Both the position numbers and the translations under genes were made by a program. Positions 9,593 through 18,138 of a DNA stretch of 47,460 nucleotides are shown here, one piece after another; position 1 is the stretch's first letter; every line of letters begins with the position of its first letter. The DNA comes from Macromonas bipunctata (GTDB lineage Bacteria; Pseudomonadota; Gammaproteobacteria; Burkholderiales; Burkholderiaceae_C), in NCBI RefSeq assembly GCF_002837135.1, contig NZ_NWBQ01000026.1, positions 1 through 47,460 of the forward strand. Reading direction: 5' to 3'. Below the pieces are notes generated by a model. The model worked only from the letters and a program-made list of their open reading frames with translations. It searched no databases and was not told the origin of the DNA.

Positions 9593-12202
9593 TCAGGCGG
9601 CTGGCGCTGGGGTACTGGCCGCTTCGCTTGCTGCCACTGCCACTTGGGCCTGGATGTGCGCCAGCGACTCGTCCACCTGGTCGATCAGCAGCAGGCACAA
9701 GTCGCCCGGTTGCAGGCGCGCCAGCGCGTGGTCGATGGCGGCAAACTCGCCCCGGATCTCGCTGACGCGCTGGATTCTGGGGGCGCCTTGCAGGCCTTCG
9801 CGCAGCAGTTGCAGCACTTCGCCGTCGCTGCGGCCACGCTGGCAGGCGTCCTGGTACAGCACCACTTCGTCAAACACCTGGCCCAGGATGCGGGTCTGTT
9901 CGCGGATGTCCTCGTCACGGCGGTCACCGGCACCGCTGATGACGGCCACGCGCTGGCGTGCGGGCATGCGCTGCACTGCGTCGCTCAGGGCCTGGATGGC
10001 GTCGGGGTTGTGGCCGTAGTCGGCGATCAGTGTCGCGCTCCGGTACTGGAACAGGTTGAAGCGCCCGGGCACCGCCTGCATGTCGCTCACGAAGGCCTGC
10101 AAGCCGTCACGGATGACGTGCCACGGCAGGTCCAGTGCCCACACCGCGCCAATGGCGGCCATGGCGTTGTCCACCTGGAAGCCGACGGCACCGTTGTGCG
10201 TCAGCGGGATGTACTTGAGCGCAATCCGCACTTCCATATCACCTTCAGCGGCCACCACGTCGCCGTTGTCCACGAACACCACGCGCTGGCCTAGCGCACG
10301 GTGGGTGGTGATGACGGGGTGGCAGGCGTCCTGGCCAAAGTAGGTGATGCGCCCGGGGCAGTGCGCCGCCATTTTCACGACTTCGGGGTCGGTGGCGTTG
10401 AGCACCGCCATGCCGCTGGGCGCGACGTTGGTGACGACCACGCGCTTGAGCACGGTCAGGTCTTCCAGCGTGGTGATGTAGTTCAGGCCCAGGTGGTCAC
10501 CGCTGCCGACGTTGGTGACGACGGCCACCTGGCAGCGGTCGTAGGCCAGGCCTTCGCGCAGCAGGCCGCCGCGTGCGGTCTCGAACACGGCAGCGTCCAC
10601 GTCCGGGTGCAGCAGCACGTTGCGCGCGCTGCGCGGGCCGCTGCAGTCGCCGCTGTCGGTCTGGCGGCCATTGACGTACACACCGTCGGTGTTGGTCATG
10701 CCCACGCGCAGGCCTTGCTGGCGCAGCAGGTGCGCAATCAGGCGCACGGTGGTGGTCTTGCCGTTGGTGCCGGTGACTGCCACGACGGGGATGCGCCCAT
10801 CGTCGCCCGCCGGGAACATGTGCTGGATCACGGCCTCGCCCACCGCGCGGCCCTTGCCGAACGACGGGCTGATGTGCATGCGCAGGCCCGGTGCGGCGTT
10901 GACTTCGACAATGCCACCTTGTTGCGATTCCAGCGACTGGATCACGTTGTCGCACACCACGTCCACGCCGCAGATGTCCAGGCCGACCATTTGCGCGGCG
11001 GCCACGGCGCGCGCCGCCACGTCGGGGTGGACGTCGTCGGTCACGTCGGTGGCGCTGCCGCCGGTGGACAGGTTGGCGTTGTTGCGCAGCACCACGCGCT
11101 GGCCCTTGGCGGGCACGTCGTCGGGCATGAGGCCTTGCTCACGCAGGCGTTCCAGCGCAATGTCGTCGATGCGGATGCGCGTCATGGGGGTGGCATGGCC
11201 ATCGCCCCGGCGCGGGTCGGTGTTGACCTGGGCCACCAGTTCCGCCACGGTGTGCTGGCCATCGCCCATCACCAGCGGCGGGTCGCGCCGGGCGGCGGCC
11301 ACCAGTTGCTGGCCCACCACCAGCAGGCGGTAGTCGGTGCCGGGCAGGTAGCGTTCCACCATCACCTCGTCGCGGAACTCCAGCGCGGTGTGGTAGGCGG
11401 CCGCCACCTGTTCCTGCGTCTGGATGTTGACGGTGACGCCCTTGCCCTGGTTTCCGTCGCGCGGCTTGACCACCACGGCGCCACCGATTTCCTGCGCAGC
11501 GGCCCAGGCGTCGTCGGCGCTGTGTACCGGGCGGCCCAGTGGCACCGGCACCCCGGCGGCGTGCAGCAGTTTCTTGGTCAGCTCCTTGTCCTGGGCGATG
11601 CCTTCGGCAATGGCGCTGGTGGTGTCGCACTCGGCGGCCTGGATGCGGCGCTGCTTGCTGCCCCAGCCAAACTGCACCAGGCTGCCCTGGGTCAGGCGCC
11701 GGTAGGGGATGTTGCGCGCCACGGCGGCTTCCACGATCGCGCCGGTGGAGGGGCCCAGGCGCACGTCTTCGTCCAGTTCGTGCAGCTGGGCCACGGCGGC
11801 GGTCACGTCAAAGCTGCCCCCATCAGTTACGGCTTGTAACAATTGGGTGGCCAGCTGCAGCGCCAGGCGCCCGACGTCTTCCTCGGAGTATTCAACCACC
11901 ACCTGGAACACACCGTTCTCGGGCGCGGCGGTGGTGCGGCTGAAGCTGACCAGGCAGCCGGCCTGGATCTGCAACGCCAGCGTCACCAGCTCCAGCGCGT
12001 GCGCCAAACTGTGGATGCTCTGGCCTTGCCGCAGGGGCAGGGCGCCCAGCTCAGGGAACACCGCGTACAGCCGTTCGTTGAAGCTGGGGTCGTGCGCCAG
12101 CAAATCACATTCGGCGGGGGCGCACACCACCACCGCTTCCACGGCGGTGTGGCGCGACCACAGGTTGGGGCCCCGAAGGGCGCGGATGCGGGAAACGTCC
12201 AT
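9593..12202 (-). CDS. cphA: Cyanophycin synthetase (CphA1 type)
   Basis: CphA makes cyanophycin, a polymer with an aspartate backbone and arginine side chains, as a carbon/nitrogen store. The 869-residue product has the full CphA1 layout: an N-terminal domain; an ATP-grasp half (about 200-465) with VVVKPRDGNQGKG near 243-256 and IVEVNAAPGL near 431-440; and a Mur-ligase half with an intact P-loop GTNGKTTT at 478-485 and a complete C-lobe containing VPGRFN and SGAGDRRDEDI. The start MDVSRIRALRGPN at 12202 was preferred over a longer frame because it matches the family N-terminus. It lies 43 bases downstream of a second, degenerate synthetase on the same strand and is probably cotranscribed with it. 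No cyanophycinase gene is in the window. Confidence 0.95.
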   Translation of the reverse strand: MDVSRIRALRGPNLWSRHTAVEAVVVCAPAECDLLAHDPSFNERLYAVFPELGALPLRQGQSIHSLAHALELVTLALQIQAGCLVSFSRTTAAPENGVFQVVVEYSEEDVGRLALQLATQLLQAVTDGGSFDVTAAVAQLHELDEDVRLGPSTGAIVEAAVARNIPYRRLTQGSLVQFGWGSKQRRIQAAECDTTSAIAEGIAQDKELTKKLLHAAGVPVPLGRPVHSADDAWAAAQEIGGAVVVKPRDGNQGKGVTVNIQTQEQVAAAYHTALEFRDEVMVERYLPGTDYRLLVVGQQLVAAARRDPPLVMGDGQHTVAELVAQVNTDPRRGDGHATPMTRIRIDDIALERLREQGLMPDDVPAKGQRVVLRNNANLSTGGSATDVTDDVHPDVAARAVAAAQMVGLDICGVDVVCDNVIQSLESQQGGIVEVNAAPGLRMHISPSFGKGRAVGEAVIQHMFPAGDDGRIPVVAVTGTNGKTTTVRLIAHLLRQQGLRVGMTNTDGVYVNGRQTDSGDCSGPRSARNVLLHPDVDAAVFETARGGLLREGLAYDRCQVAVVTNVGSGDHLGLNYITTLEDLTVLKRVVVTNVAPSGMAVLNATDPEVVKMAAHCPGRITYFGQDACHPVITTHRALGQRVVFVDNGDVVAAEGDMEVRIALKYIPLTHNGAVGFQVDNAMAAIGAVWALDLPWHVIRDGLQAFVSDMQAVPGRFNLFQYRSATLIADYGHNPDAIQALSDAVQRMPARQRVAVISGAGDRRDEDIREQTRILGQVFDEVVLYQDACQRGRSDGEVLQLLREGLQGAPRIQRVSEIRGEFAAIDHALARLQPGDLCLLLIDQVDESLAHIQAQVAVAASEAASTPAPAA

Positions 12203-12245
12203 GATGAGACGGAGCCTTGATAAAGGGGTGAACAAAAAACGGGGG

Positions 12246-14414
12246 TCAGACCGACGGAAACACCAGCGCAGCGGTTTCCATGCCGGCGCGCACCAGCGGC
12301 AGCGCAACGTCCAGCGCCAGTGCAGCGGCCACGGCGGCCAGCACGGCGGGCAGCGGTGCGTGGTGCTGCAGCAGGCTGCTGATCATGGGGTGTTGCAAGT
12401 CCAGCACCGAGGTGATGGTCTGCTCCTGCCGCAGCACCACTTGTTGCTGGTGGACGCAGACCATGCGCTGGCCGTTGTCGTGCCAGACACCGGTGGTCTG
12501 GTCATGCTGGCTGTAGTGGATCACGTCGCCATCGCACAGCTCGGCCAGACCCAGGCAGATGGGGTCGTCGGCGTTGAGCACCGCGCAGCCATCGGGCAGC
12601 ACCACATCCACCTGGGTGCGCAGCACGTTGCGCATCTGCTCCTGGGTCAGGATGTGGTGATCCTCCAGGCCGGCTGGCGCTGGCACGCCGGTCACGACGC
12701 CCACGCGGCAGCGGTCGTAGGCCAGGCCGGTGTCCAGGATGGTGCGGGCGGAGTTCTCCAGCACCACGGTGTGGACGCTGCGGTTCATCAGCATGCGCTG
12801 GCCCGCTTCCCATTCCGAGGTGCGGCCGGTTGGCAGACGCTGCATGTGCAGGAAGGTACCGTTCTGGCACGCCACCCCGGTGTGGCGCCCTGCGCGGTGC
12901 AGCAGCCAGCCCAGCAGCATGGCGGTGGCCGCCGTGTGCTCGCCACCGGTGATGCCCACCACCGGGATGCGGCCATCGTCGCTGGGCCCCAGCAGGTGTT
13001 CCACAATCGCCTCGCCCACTGGACGCGGCTGGCCCACGGCGGGCTTGAGGTGCATCAGCAGGCCCGGCCCGGCGTTGATTTCTACAATGGCGCCACCCTG
13101 GGCGTGCAGGGGCTTGGAAATGTCGCACGCCACCAGATCGACCCCGGCAATGTCCAGCCCCACCACGCGGGTGGCCAGCGCGGCCATTTCAGCCACCTCG
13201 GGGTGGACTTCGTCGGTGATGTCGTGCGTCATCACGCCAGTGCGCTGCACCAGCACCTGGCGCCCGGCATCGGGGACGCTGTCCTGGGTCAGACCCTGGC
13301 GTTGCAGTTCCAGCATCACCAGTGCGTTTTCGGGCAGGCGGATGGTATCGAGCGGGAATTCCTCTTCCTCGCCCCGGCGCGGGTCGGTGTTGAGGTCGCG
13401 CTCGATCAGCGCCATCACGGTGTGGACGCCATCGCCGGTGATGAAGGCTTGCTCGCCGCGCGCGGCCGCTACCAGCTTGCCTCCCACCATCAGCAGGCGG
13501 TGTTCCTGGCCTGGGATGAAGCGTTCCACCATCACCTCCGAGCCTTCGCTGTCGGCCAGGGTGTAGGCGGCTTCCACGGCGGCCTGGGTCTTGAGGTCGA
13601 GCGACACGCCCCGGCCATGGTTGGCGTCGCTGGGCTTGACCGCCACCGGCAGGCCGACCTCCTGCGCCACTTCCCAGGCCTGGCTGGCGCTGGTGACCAC
13701 CTGGCCCTCCGGCACCGGTACGCCGCAGGCGGCCAGCAGGCGCTTGGTCAGATCCTTGTCGCGCGAGATGCTCTCGGCAATGGCGCTGGTGCGGTCGGTC
13801 TCGGCGGTCCAGATGCGGCGCTGCTTGGCGCCATAGCCCAGCTGCACCAGGTTGCCGCTGGTCAGGCGGATGGCGGGCACGCGGCGCTGTGCGGCGGCGG
13901 CCACGATGCTGGCGGTGCTAGGGCCCAGCGCGTGGGTGTCGATCAGCGCCTTGAGCCGCTGCACGCAGGCCGTCACGTCAAAAGCCTCGTCGCGGATGGC
14001 GGCCATCACCAAGTCGCGCGCGCTGTGCAGCGCCTGGCGGCCCACTTCTTCCTGCTGGGTGCGGATCACCACCTTGTACACGCCGCGCTGCTCGGTCGAG
14101 CGCGCTTTGCCAAAGCCCAGCGGCATGCCCGCCTGGGTCTGCAGCTCCAGCGCCACGTGTTCCATGATGTGTCCAGGCCAGGTGCCGTCGCACAACCGCT
14201 CCACAAAGCCGCCCCGGTAGCCCACACCGCAGTGGTGTTCCACCAGGCCTGGCAGCCAGGCCAGCAGGCGCTCGTTGAAGCCGGGCAGGGTGTGCGACGG
14301 GCAGTCCTCCAGCGCACCAATGTCGATCAGTGCCTCCACCGCCGGGCGGTACGTCCAGATATTGGGCCCCCGCAGGTAATTCATGCGCAGAATGTGGATA
14401 TCGTGGTGGCTCAT
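12246..14414 (-). CDS. Second cyanophycin synthetase paralogue (CphA'/CphA2-like, Mur half degenerate)
   Basis: This 722-residue paralogue aligns with the N-terminal and ATP-grasp parts of the neighbouring CphA: MNYLRGPNIWTYRP at the N-terminus, VAVKPSDANHGRGV near 257-270, and IVEINAGPGLLMH near 443-455. In the Mur-ligase half, the position of the P-loop GTNGKTTT reads TGGEHTAAT (489-497), lacking the Lys and Thr needed for ATP. The protein also ends about 150 residues earlier, without the Mur C-lobe. One of two active sites therefore seems lost, as is known for CphA2-type enzymes that polymerise beta-Asp-Arg dipeptides. Paired cphA and cphA' genes are known in Ralstonia-type bacteria. The start at 14414 (MSHHDIHILR) was chosen on family resemblance; an upstream ATG at 14507 is less likely. 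Whether it is active or a partner subunit is not shown. Confidence 0.88.
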   Translation of the reverse strand: MSHHDIHILRMNYLRGPNIWTYRPAVEALIDIGALEDCPSHTLPGFNERLLAWLPGLVEHHCGVGYRGGFVERLCDGTWPGHIMEHVALELQTQAGMPLGFGKARSTEQRGVYKVVIRTQQEEVGRQALHSARDLVMAAIRDEAFDVTACVQRLKALIDTHALGPSTASIVAAAAQRRVPAIRLTSGNLVQLGYGAKQRRIWTAETDRTSAIAESISRDKDLTKRLLAACGVPVPEGQVVTSASQAWEVAQEVGLPVAVKPSDANHGRGVSLDLKTQAAVEAAYTLADSEGSEVMVERFIPGQEHRLLMVGGKLVAAARGEQAFITGDGVHTVMALIERDLNTDPRRGEEEEFPLDTIRLPENALVMLELQRQGLTQDSVPDAGRQVLVQRTGVMTHDITDEVHPEVAEMAALATRVVGLDIAGVDLVACDISKPLHAQGGAIVEINAGPGLLMHLKPAVGQPRPVGEAIVEHLLGPSDDGRIPVVGITGGEHTAATAMLLGWLLHRAGRHTGVACQNGTFLHMQRLPTGRTSEWEAGQRMLMNRSVHTVVLENSARTILDTGLAYDRCRVGVVTGVPAPAGLEDHHILTQEQMRNVLRTQVDVVLPDGCAVLNADDPICLGLAELCDGDVIHYSQHDQTTGVWHDNGQRMVCVHQQQVVLRQEQTITSVLDLQHPMISSLLQHHAPLPAVLAAVAAALALDVALPLVRAGMETAALVFPSV

Positions 14415-14534
14415 GGACGGAGGAACGGAAGTGGGGTGAGGCTCAAAAGTACAATGACCGCGACCTGCAACGGTGGCGTGATTTTCCCCCCAGTTATTTG
14501 TTGCCATTTCGCACCGACTGAAAATATTTGCAAC
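14415..14534. promoter_or_regulatory. Divergent control region of the cyanophycin locus
   Basis: These 120 bases separate the minus-strand cphA'-cphA pair from the plus-strand ABC transporter and are less GC-rich than their flanks. A perfect 10-bp palindrome CAACATGTTG (14531-14540) overlaps the ABC start codon and may be an operator. For the plus strand, TTGCCA (14501-14506) and ATATTT (14524-14529) at 17 bp form a plausible promoter whose start point would fall on the ATG itself, so the message may be nearly leaderless; no ribosome site is visible. TTGACA is present on the minus strand (14544-14539) but lacks a good -10. Confidence 0.4.
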
Positions 14535-16826
14535 ATGTTGTCAACACACACAACGGCCATCTGGCCGGATGGCTTTCCCCAGGTCTGGCAAACCAGCTTG
14601 CTCAAGGCTTGGGCCAACACCTCGGTGCGGGGCAAGGTGCAGGCGTGGCTGGAACTCGACCTCAACGCCGAGCTGTATTTCCAGCCCGGCCTGCTGGTGC
14701 TGACCGACACCCACCTGTGGGCGTGGCATGAGCACAATGCGCGCCCGGAGTGCTGGCCGCTCGATGGCCCGGGCCTGCACCTGCACAGCAGCGACCACAA
14801 CGGCGTGGGGACGTTGGAGCTGCTGCAAGGCCAGGAACGCCTGGGCGTGTGGCGTTACACGCTGGGCCAGCACATCCAGGCTGGGCGGCTGCTGGAGCAG
14901 TTCGAGAACCGGCGCGAGCACCTGATCGACGGTGCGCCGTTGCAGCTGGCCTCGGTGGCGCTGTGCCCGCAGTGCAAGGCGCCGCTCGATCCCGACAGCG
15001 ACGAGTGCGAGACCTGCGCCGCCACCGTGCACCGGCCGCCTTCCACCTGGACGCTGTTGCGCCTGTGGCGCTTTGCCCACCCGTACCGCTGGCAGCTGCT
15101 GGCAGGTTTTCTGCTGACGCTGGCCTCGACCGCCGCCACACTGGTGCCGCCGTACCTGACCATGCCGTTGATGGACGAGGTGCTGATCCCGTACCAGAAC
15201 GGGCAGGCCATCGACACCGACCTGGTGGCCTGGCTGCTGGCGGGCCTGCTGGGCTCGGCGCTGGTGGCTTGGAGCCTGGGTTGGGCCAAGACCTACCTGC
15301 TGGCGCTGGTGTCCGAGCGCATTGGCGCCGACCTGCGCACCAGCACCTATGAACACCTGCTCAAGCTGTCGCTGGAATACTTTGGTGGTCGCCGCACCGG
15401 CGACCTGATGGCGCGCATCGGCTCCGAGACCGACCGCATCAACGTGTTCCTGTCACTTCATCTGCTGGACTTTGCCACCGATGTCATCATGATCGCGATG
15501 ACGGCGGCGATCCTGTTCTCCATCAACCCCACGCTGGCGCTTGCCACGCTGGTGCCGCTGCCGTTCATTGCCTGGCTGATCCATGTGGTGCGCGACCGGC
15601 TGCGCACCGGCTTCGAGAAAATCGACCGCGTGTGGTCGGAAGTCACCAGCGTGCTGGCCGACACCATCCCTGGCATCCGCGTCGTCAAGGCCTTTGCGCA
15701 GGAAGCGCGCGAGGCACAGCGTTTCCGTGCCGCCAACCAGCACAACCTGGAGGTCAACGACCGCCTCAACCGCCTGTGGTCGCTGTTTTCGCCCACGGTG
15801 TCGCTGCTGACCGAGATTGGCCTGCTGGTGGTGTGGGCGTTTGGCATCTGGCTGGTGTCCAAGGGCAACATCAGCGTGGGTGTGCTGACGGCGTTTCTGG
15901 CCTACATCGGGCGCTTCTACAGCCGACTCGATTCCATGAGCCGCATTGTGTCGGTGACGCAAAAAGCCGCTTCGGGCGCAAAGCGCATTTTTGACATCCT
16001 GGACCACGTGTCCAGCGTACCCGAAGCCGCCAATCCGGTGCCCGTGCCCAAGATCACCGGCCATATCGAGATCCGCCACGCGGGCTTCCGCTATGGCAAC
16101 CGCGCCGTCATCAAGGACTTGAGCCTGACCATCCAGCCCGGCGAAATGGTGGGCTTGGTGGGCCACAGCGGTTCAGGAAAAAGCACTCTGGTCAACCTGA
16201 TGTGCCGTTTCTACGATATAGCCGAGGGCGCTATCCTGGTCGATGGCGTGGACATCCGCCAGATGGCGGTGTCGGACTACCGCCGCCATATCGGCCTGGT
16301 GTTGCAGGAGCCATTCCTGTTTTTCGGCACCATTGCCGAGAACATTGCCTACGGCAAGCCCGACGCCACGCGCGAGGAAATCGTGGCCGCAGCACGGGCC
16401 GCCCACGCGCACGAATTCATCCTGCGTCTGCCGCAGGGCTACGACTCACTGGTGGGCGAGCGCGGGCAGGGCTTGTCGGGCGGGGAGCGCCAGCGCATTT
16501 CAATTGCGCGTGCGTTGCTGATCGACCCGCGCATTCTGATCCTGGACGAAGCCACCTCCAGCGTGGATACCGAGACGGAAAAAGAGATCCAGAAGGCGCT
16601 GGACAACCTGGTCAAGGGTCGTACCACGATTGCGATCGCGCACCGCTTGTCCACGCTGCGCAAGGCCAACCGGCTGGTGGTGATGGACAAGGGCCACAAG
16701 GTGGAAGAGGGCAGCCACACCGAGCTGATGGCGCGTGAAGGCGCGTACTGGCGCTTGTACCAGGCGCAACAGCGGCAGGCTGAGACCGATCACAATCTGT
16801 TGGCAGAAGAGGAGAGCAGATCATGA
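14535..16826 (+). CDS. Cyanophycin-associated ABC transporter (exporter type, fused membrane and ATPase domains)
   Basis: This 763-residue protein has an unusual N-terminal domain of about 170 residues that ends in a zinc ribbon (C144, C147, C158, C161). A type I exporter membrane domain follows (about 175-490, several hydrophobic helices starting WQLLAGFLLTLAS), then an ABC ATPase. The ATPase shows Walker A GHSGSGKST (near 542-550), Q-loop LVLQEPF, signature LSGGE (near 648), Walker B ILILDEATSS and H-loop AIAHRLS, all intact. A half-transporter of this kind would act as a homodimer in the inner membrane. Its position divergent from two cyanophycin synthetases, overlapping a DUF1854 gene, matches the recurrent gene set named cyanophycin metabolism-associated in annotation. 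The substrate is unknown. The frame stays open far upstream across the antisense of the cphA genes; ATG 14535 is the sensible start. Confidence 0.88.
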   Translation: MLSTHTTAIWPDGFPQVWQTSLLKAWANTSVRGKVQAWLELDLNAELYFQPGLLVLTDTHLWAWHEHNARPECWPLDGPGLHLHSSDHNGVGTLELLQGQERLGVWRYTLGQHIQAGRLLEQFENRREHLIDGAPLQLASVALCPQCKAPLDPDSDECETCAATVHRPPSTWTLLRLWRFAHPYRWQLLAGFLLTLASTAATLVPPYLTMPLMDEVLIPYQNGQAIDTDLVAWLLAGLLGSALVAWSLGWAKTYLLALVSERIGADLRTSTYEHLLKLSLEYFGGRRTGDLMARIGSETDRINVFLSLHLLDFATDVIMIAMTAAILFSINPTLALATLVPLPFIAWLIHVVRDRLRTGFEKIDRVWSEVTSVLADTIPGIRVVKAFAQEAREAQRFRAANQHNLEVNDRLNRLWSLFSPTVSLLTEIGLLVVWAFGIWLVSKGNISVGVLTAFLAYIGRFYSRLDSMSRIVSVTQKAASGAKRIFDILDHVSSVPEAANPVPVPKITGHIEIRHAGFRYGNRAVIKDLSLTIQPGEMVGLVGHSGSGKSTLVNLMCRFYDIAEGAILVDGVDIRQMAVSDYRRHIGLVLQEPFLFFGTIAENIAYGKPDATREEIVAAARAAHAHEFILRLPQGYDSLVGERGQGLSGGERQRISIARALLIDPRILILDEATSSVDTETEKEIQKALDNLVKGRTTIAIAHRLSTLRKANRLVVMDKGHKVEEGSHTELMAREGAYWRLYQAQQRQAETDHNLLAEEESRS

Positions 16827-17290
16827 GCGTGCAACGTCTCGTCAAGACACCTCGGGGCTTGCTGGCCTTGTGGACTGAGGATGGTTCTCATTACGAAAAT
16901 GTGATACCTGTACGAGCTTTTCCCATCCAGGCACCGGACGATGGCGGCATTTCGCTGGTCAGCGATGATGGCCATGAACGGGCCTGGATTCCGAAGCTGT
17001 CTGACTTGCCGGTGGAAGAGCGTTTTCTGGTTGAAGAGGCCTTGAATGCGCGCGAGTTCATGCCGGTGATCCAGCAGCTGCTGGGGGTATCTTCGTTTGC
17101 AACGCCGAGCACTTGGCACGTGTTGACAAACCGGGGCCAAGCGCATTTCATCCTGAAAGGTGAAGAAGACATCAAGCGGCTGAATGCCAATACCTTGTTG
17201 GTACTGGATTCACACGGCGTGCAGTTCCTGATCACGGATCTGCACAACTTCGACAAGCAAAGCCGCAAATTGTTGGATAGGTTTCTCTGA
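16823..17290 (+). CDS. DUF1854 family protein, cyanophycin-associated
   Basis: This 155-residue soluble protein has the DUF1854 pattern: an N-terminal TPRGLLALWTEDG strand, a central IPKLSDLP-x-ERFLVEEALNAREF stretch, and a C-terminal VLDSHGVQFLITDL with a DxxSRKLLDRFL end. No signal peptide or membrane helix is visible. The start overlaps the stop of the ABC transporter in an ATGA, implying translational coupling and joint function. The biochemical role is unknown. In other genomes the pair recurs beside cyanophycin synthetases, so a role in polymer precursor or product handling is a reasonable guess but only that. Confidence 0.85.
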   Translation: MSVQRLVKTPRGLLALWTEDGSHYENVIPVRAFPIQAPDDGGISLVSDDGHERAWIPKLSDLPVEERFLVEEALNAREFMPVIQQLLGVSSFATPSTWHVLTNRGQAHFILKGEEDIKRLNANTLLVLDSHGVQFLITDLHNFDKQSRKLLDRFL

Positions 17291-17374
17291 TTGTGAAATG
17301 CCCTTTTGGGCTTGGATAAAAATTCAACATAATATACATCGTAGAATTAAATGAATGGGTGCAGTATCACGCTA

Positions 17375-17398
17375 AAACCGCCTGTATCTGAGCGGGTT
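17375..17398 (-). terminator. Weak hairpin between convergent DUF1854 and ankyrin genes
   Basis: The 116-base gap 17291-17406 is AT-rich and lies between convergent genes. AACCGC (17376-17381) can pair with GCGGGTT (17392-17398) with one bulge; read on the minus strand it is followed by only a short T run, so it would be a weak terminator for the mltG-to-ankyrin chain. For the plus strand GCCCTTTTGGGC (17300-17311) is a 4-bp hairpin, also weak. Nothing else was seen in the gap. Confidence 0.3.
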
Positions 17399-17406
17399 AC
17401 GGTGTC

Positions 17407-18138
17407 TTACCAAGCGCCCTTGGGCAGTCTGGCCACAATGGCGCGTTGCAGTTGCTGCACATCGCGGTCGCGCCCTGCTTCGCGGGCAAAGTCCAGTGCC
17501 GTCAAGCCTTGCTGGTTTTTCAGTTGAGGATCGGCGCCCGCTTGCAGCAGCAGCGTCACCGCATCGGACAAGCCGTAGCGCGCCGCCATCATCAGGGGCG
17601 TGGTGCCGTTGGGCGATTCGGCGTCGATGTAGGCGGAATGTTCCAGCAGTAGGCCGATGATGGCCAGGGCCGCGTCGCCGGTGTGGGAGGCGGCGTAGTG
17701 CAGCGCAGTCCAGCCGGGACGGTTGGGCTGGGCGCCCTGCTCCAGCAAGGTCTGCACCAGTGCGGTGTGGCCACGCACCGCGGCCAGCATCAACGGGGTT
17801 TCGCCACGGGTATTGGCTTGCTCCAGGTTGATGCCGGGCTGGCGCACCAGCCAGGTGGCGATGTGCAGCGCGTCGTGCTGGATGGCCAGGCACAGCACGG
17901 GGTTGCGCTGGGCGTCGTGGGCGTTGGCGGAAAAGCCTTGCCGCACCAGTTGCTGTACCTGCGGCAGATGATCCACCCGCAGGGCTTGCAGGAAGTCGTC
18001 CAGCGGTGCGGCGTTGGCAGGCGGCATGGCAACCACCGCCAGCGCCAGCGCCAGCCAGACGCTGGTACAGCCAATGCGCCAGCGGTACCGCACCCGCTCA
18101 CCCATTGGGAGCGACAGCACAGGCGTTGTGCCCATCAT
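17407..18138 (-). CDS. Exported ankyrin-repeat protein
   Basis: The 243-residue product begins with a basic stretch and a hydrophobic segment (VWLALALAVVAM) ending in ANA-A, a good Sec signal peptide with cleavage near residue 45, so it is probably periplasmic. The mature part carries four to five ankyrin repeats, recognisable from GETPLMLAAVRGHTALVQ, GWTALHYAA, GTTPLMMAARYGLSDAV and GLTALDFAREAG. Ankyrin repeats bind proteins; the partner is unknown. Its ATG overlaps the tatD stop (ATGATG, with TGA inside), so it is probably translated by coupling as the last gene of the mltG-tmk-holB-pilZ-tatD chain. ATG 18138 and 18135 are equivalent start choices. A longer open frame upstream is antisense-like noise over tatD and was not used. 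Confidence 0.85.
   Translation of the reverse strand: MMGTTPVLSLPMGERVRYRWRIGCTSVWLALALAVVAMPPANAAPLDDFLQALRVDHLPQVQQLVRQGFSANAHDAQRNPVLCLAIQHDALHIATWLVRQPGINLEQANTRGETPLMLAAVRGHTALVQTLLEQGAQPNRPGWTALHYAASHTGDAALAIIGLLLEHSAYIDAESPNGTTPLMMAARYGLSDAVTLLLQAGADPQLKNQQGLTALDFAREAGRDRDVQQLQRAIVARLPKGAW

Noticed and set aside
11709-14534. Very long open frame on the plus strand running from inside cphA through to the ABC transporter
   Set aside because: It is the antisense of two well-supported cyanophycin synthetase genes; only the part from ATG 14535 resembles a known protein.
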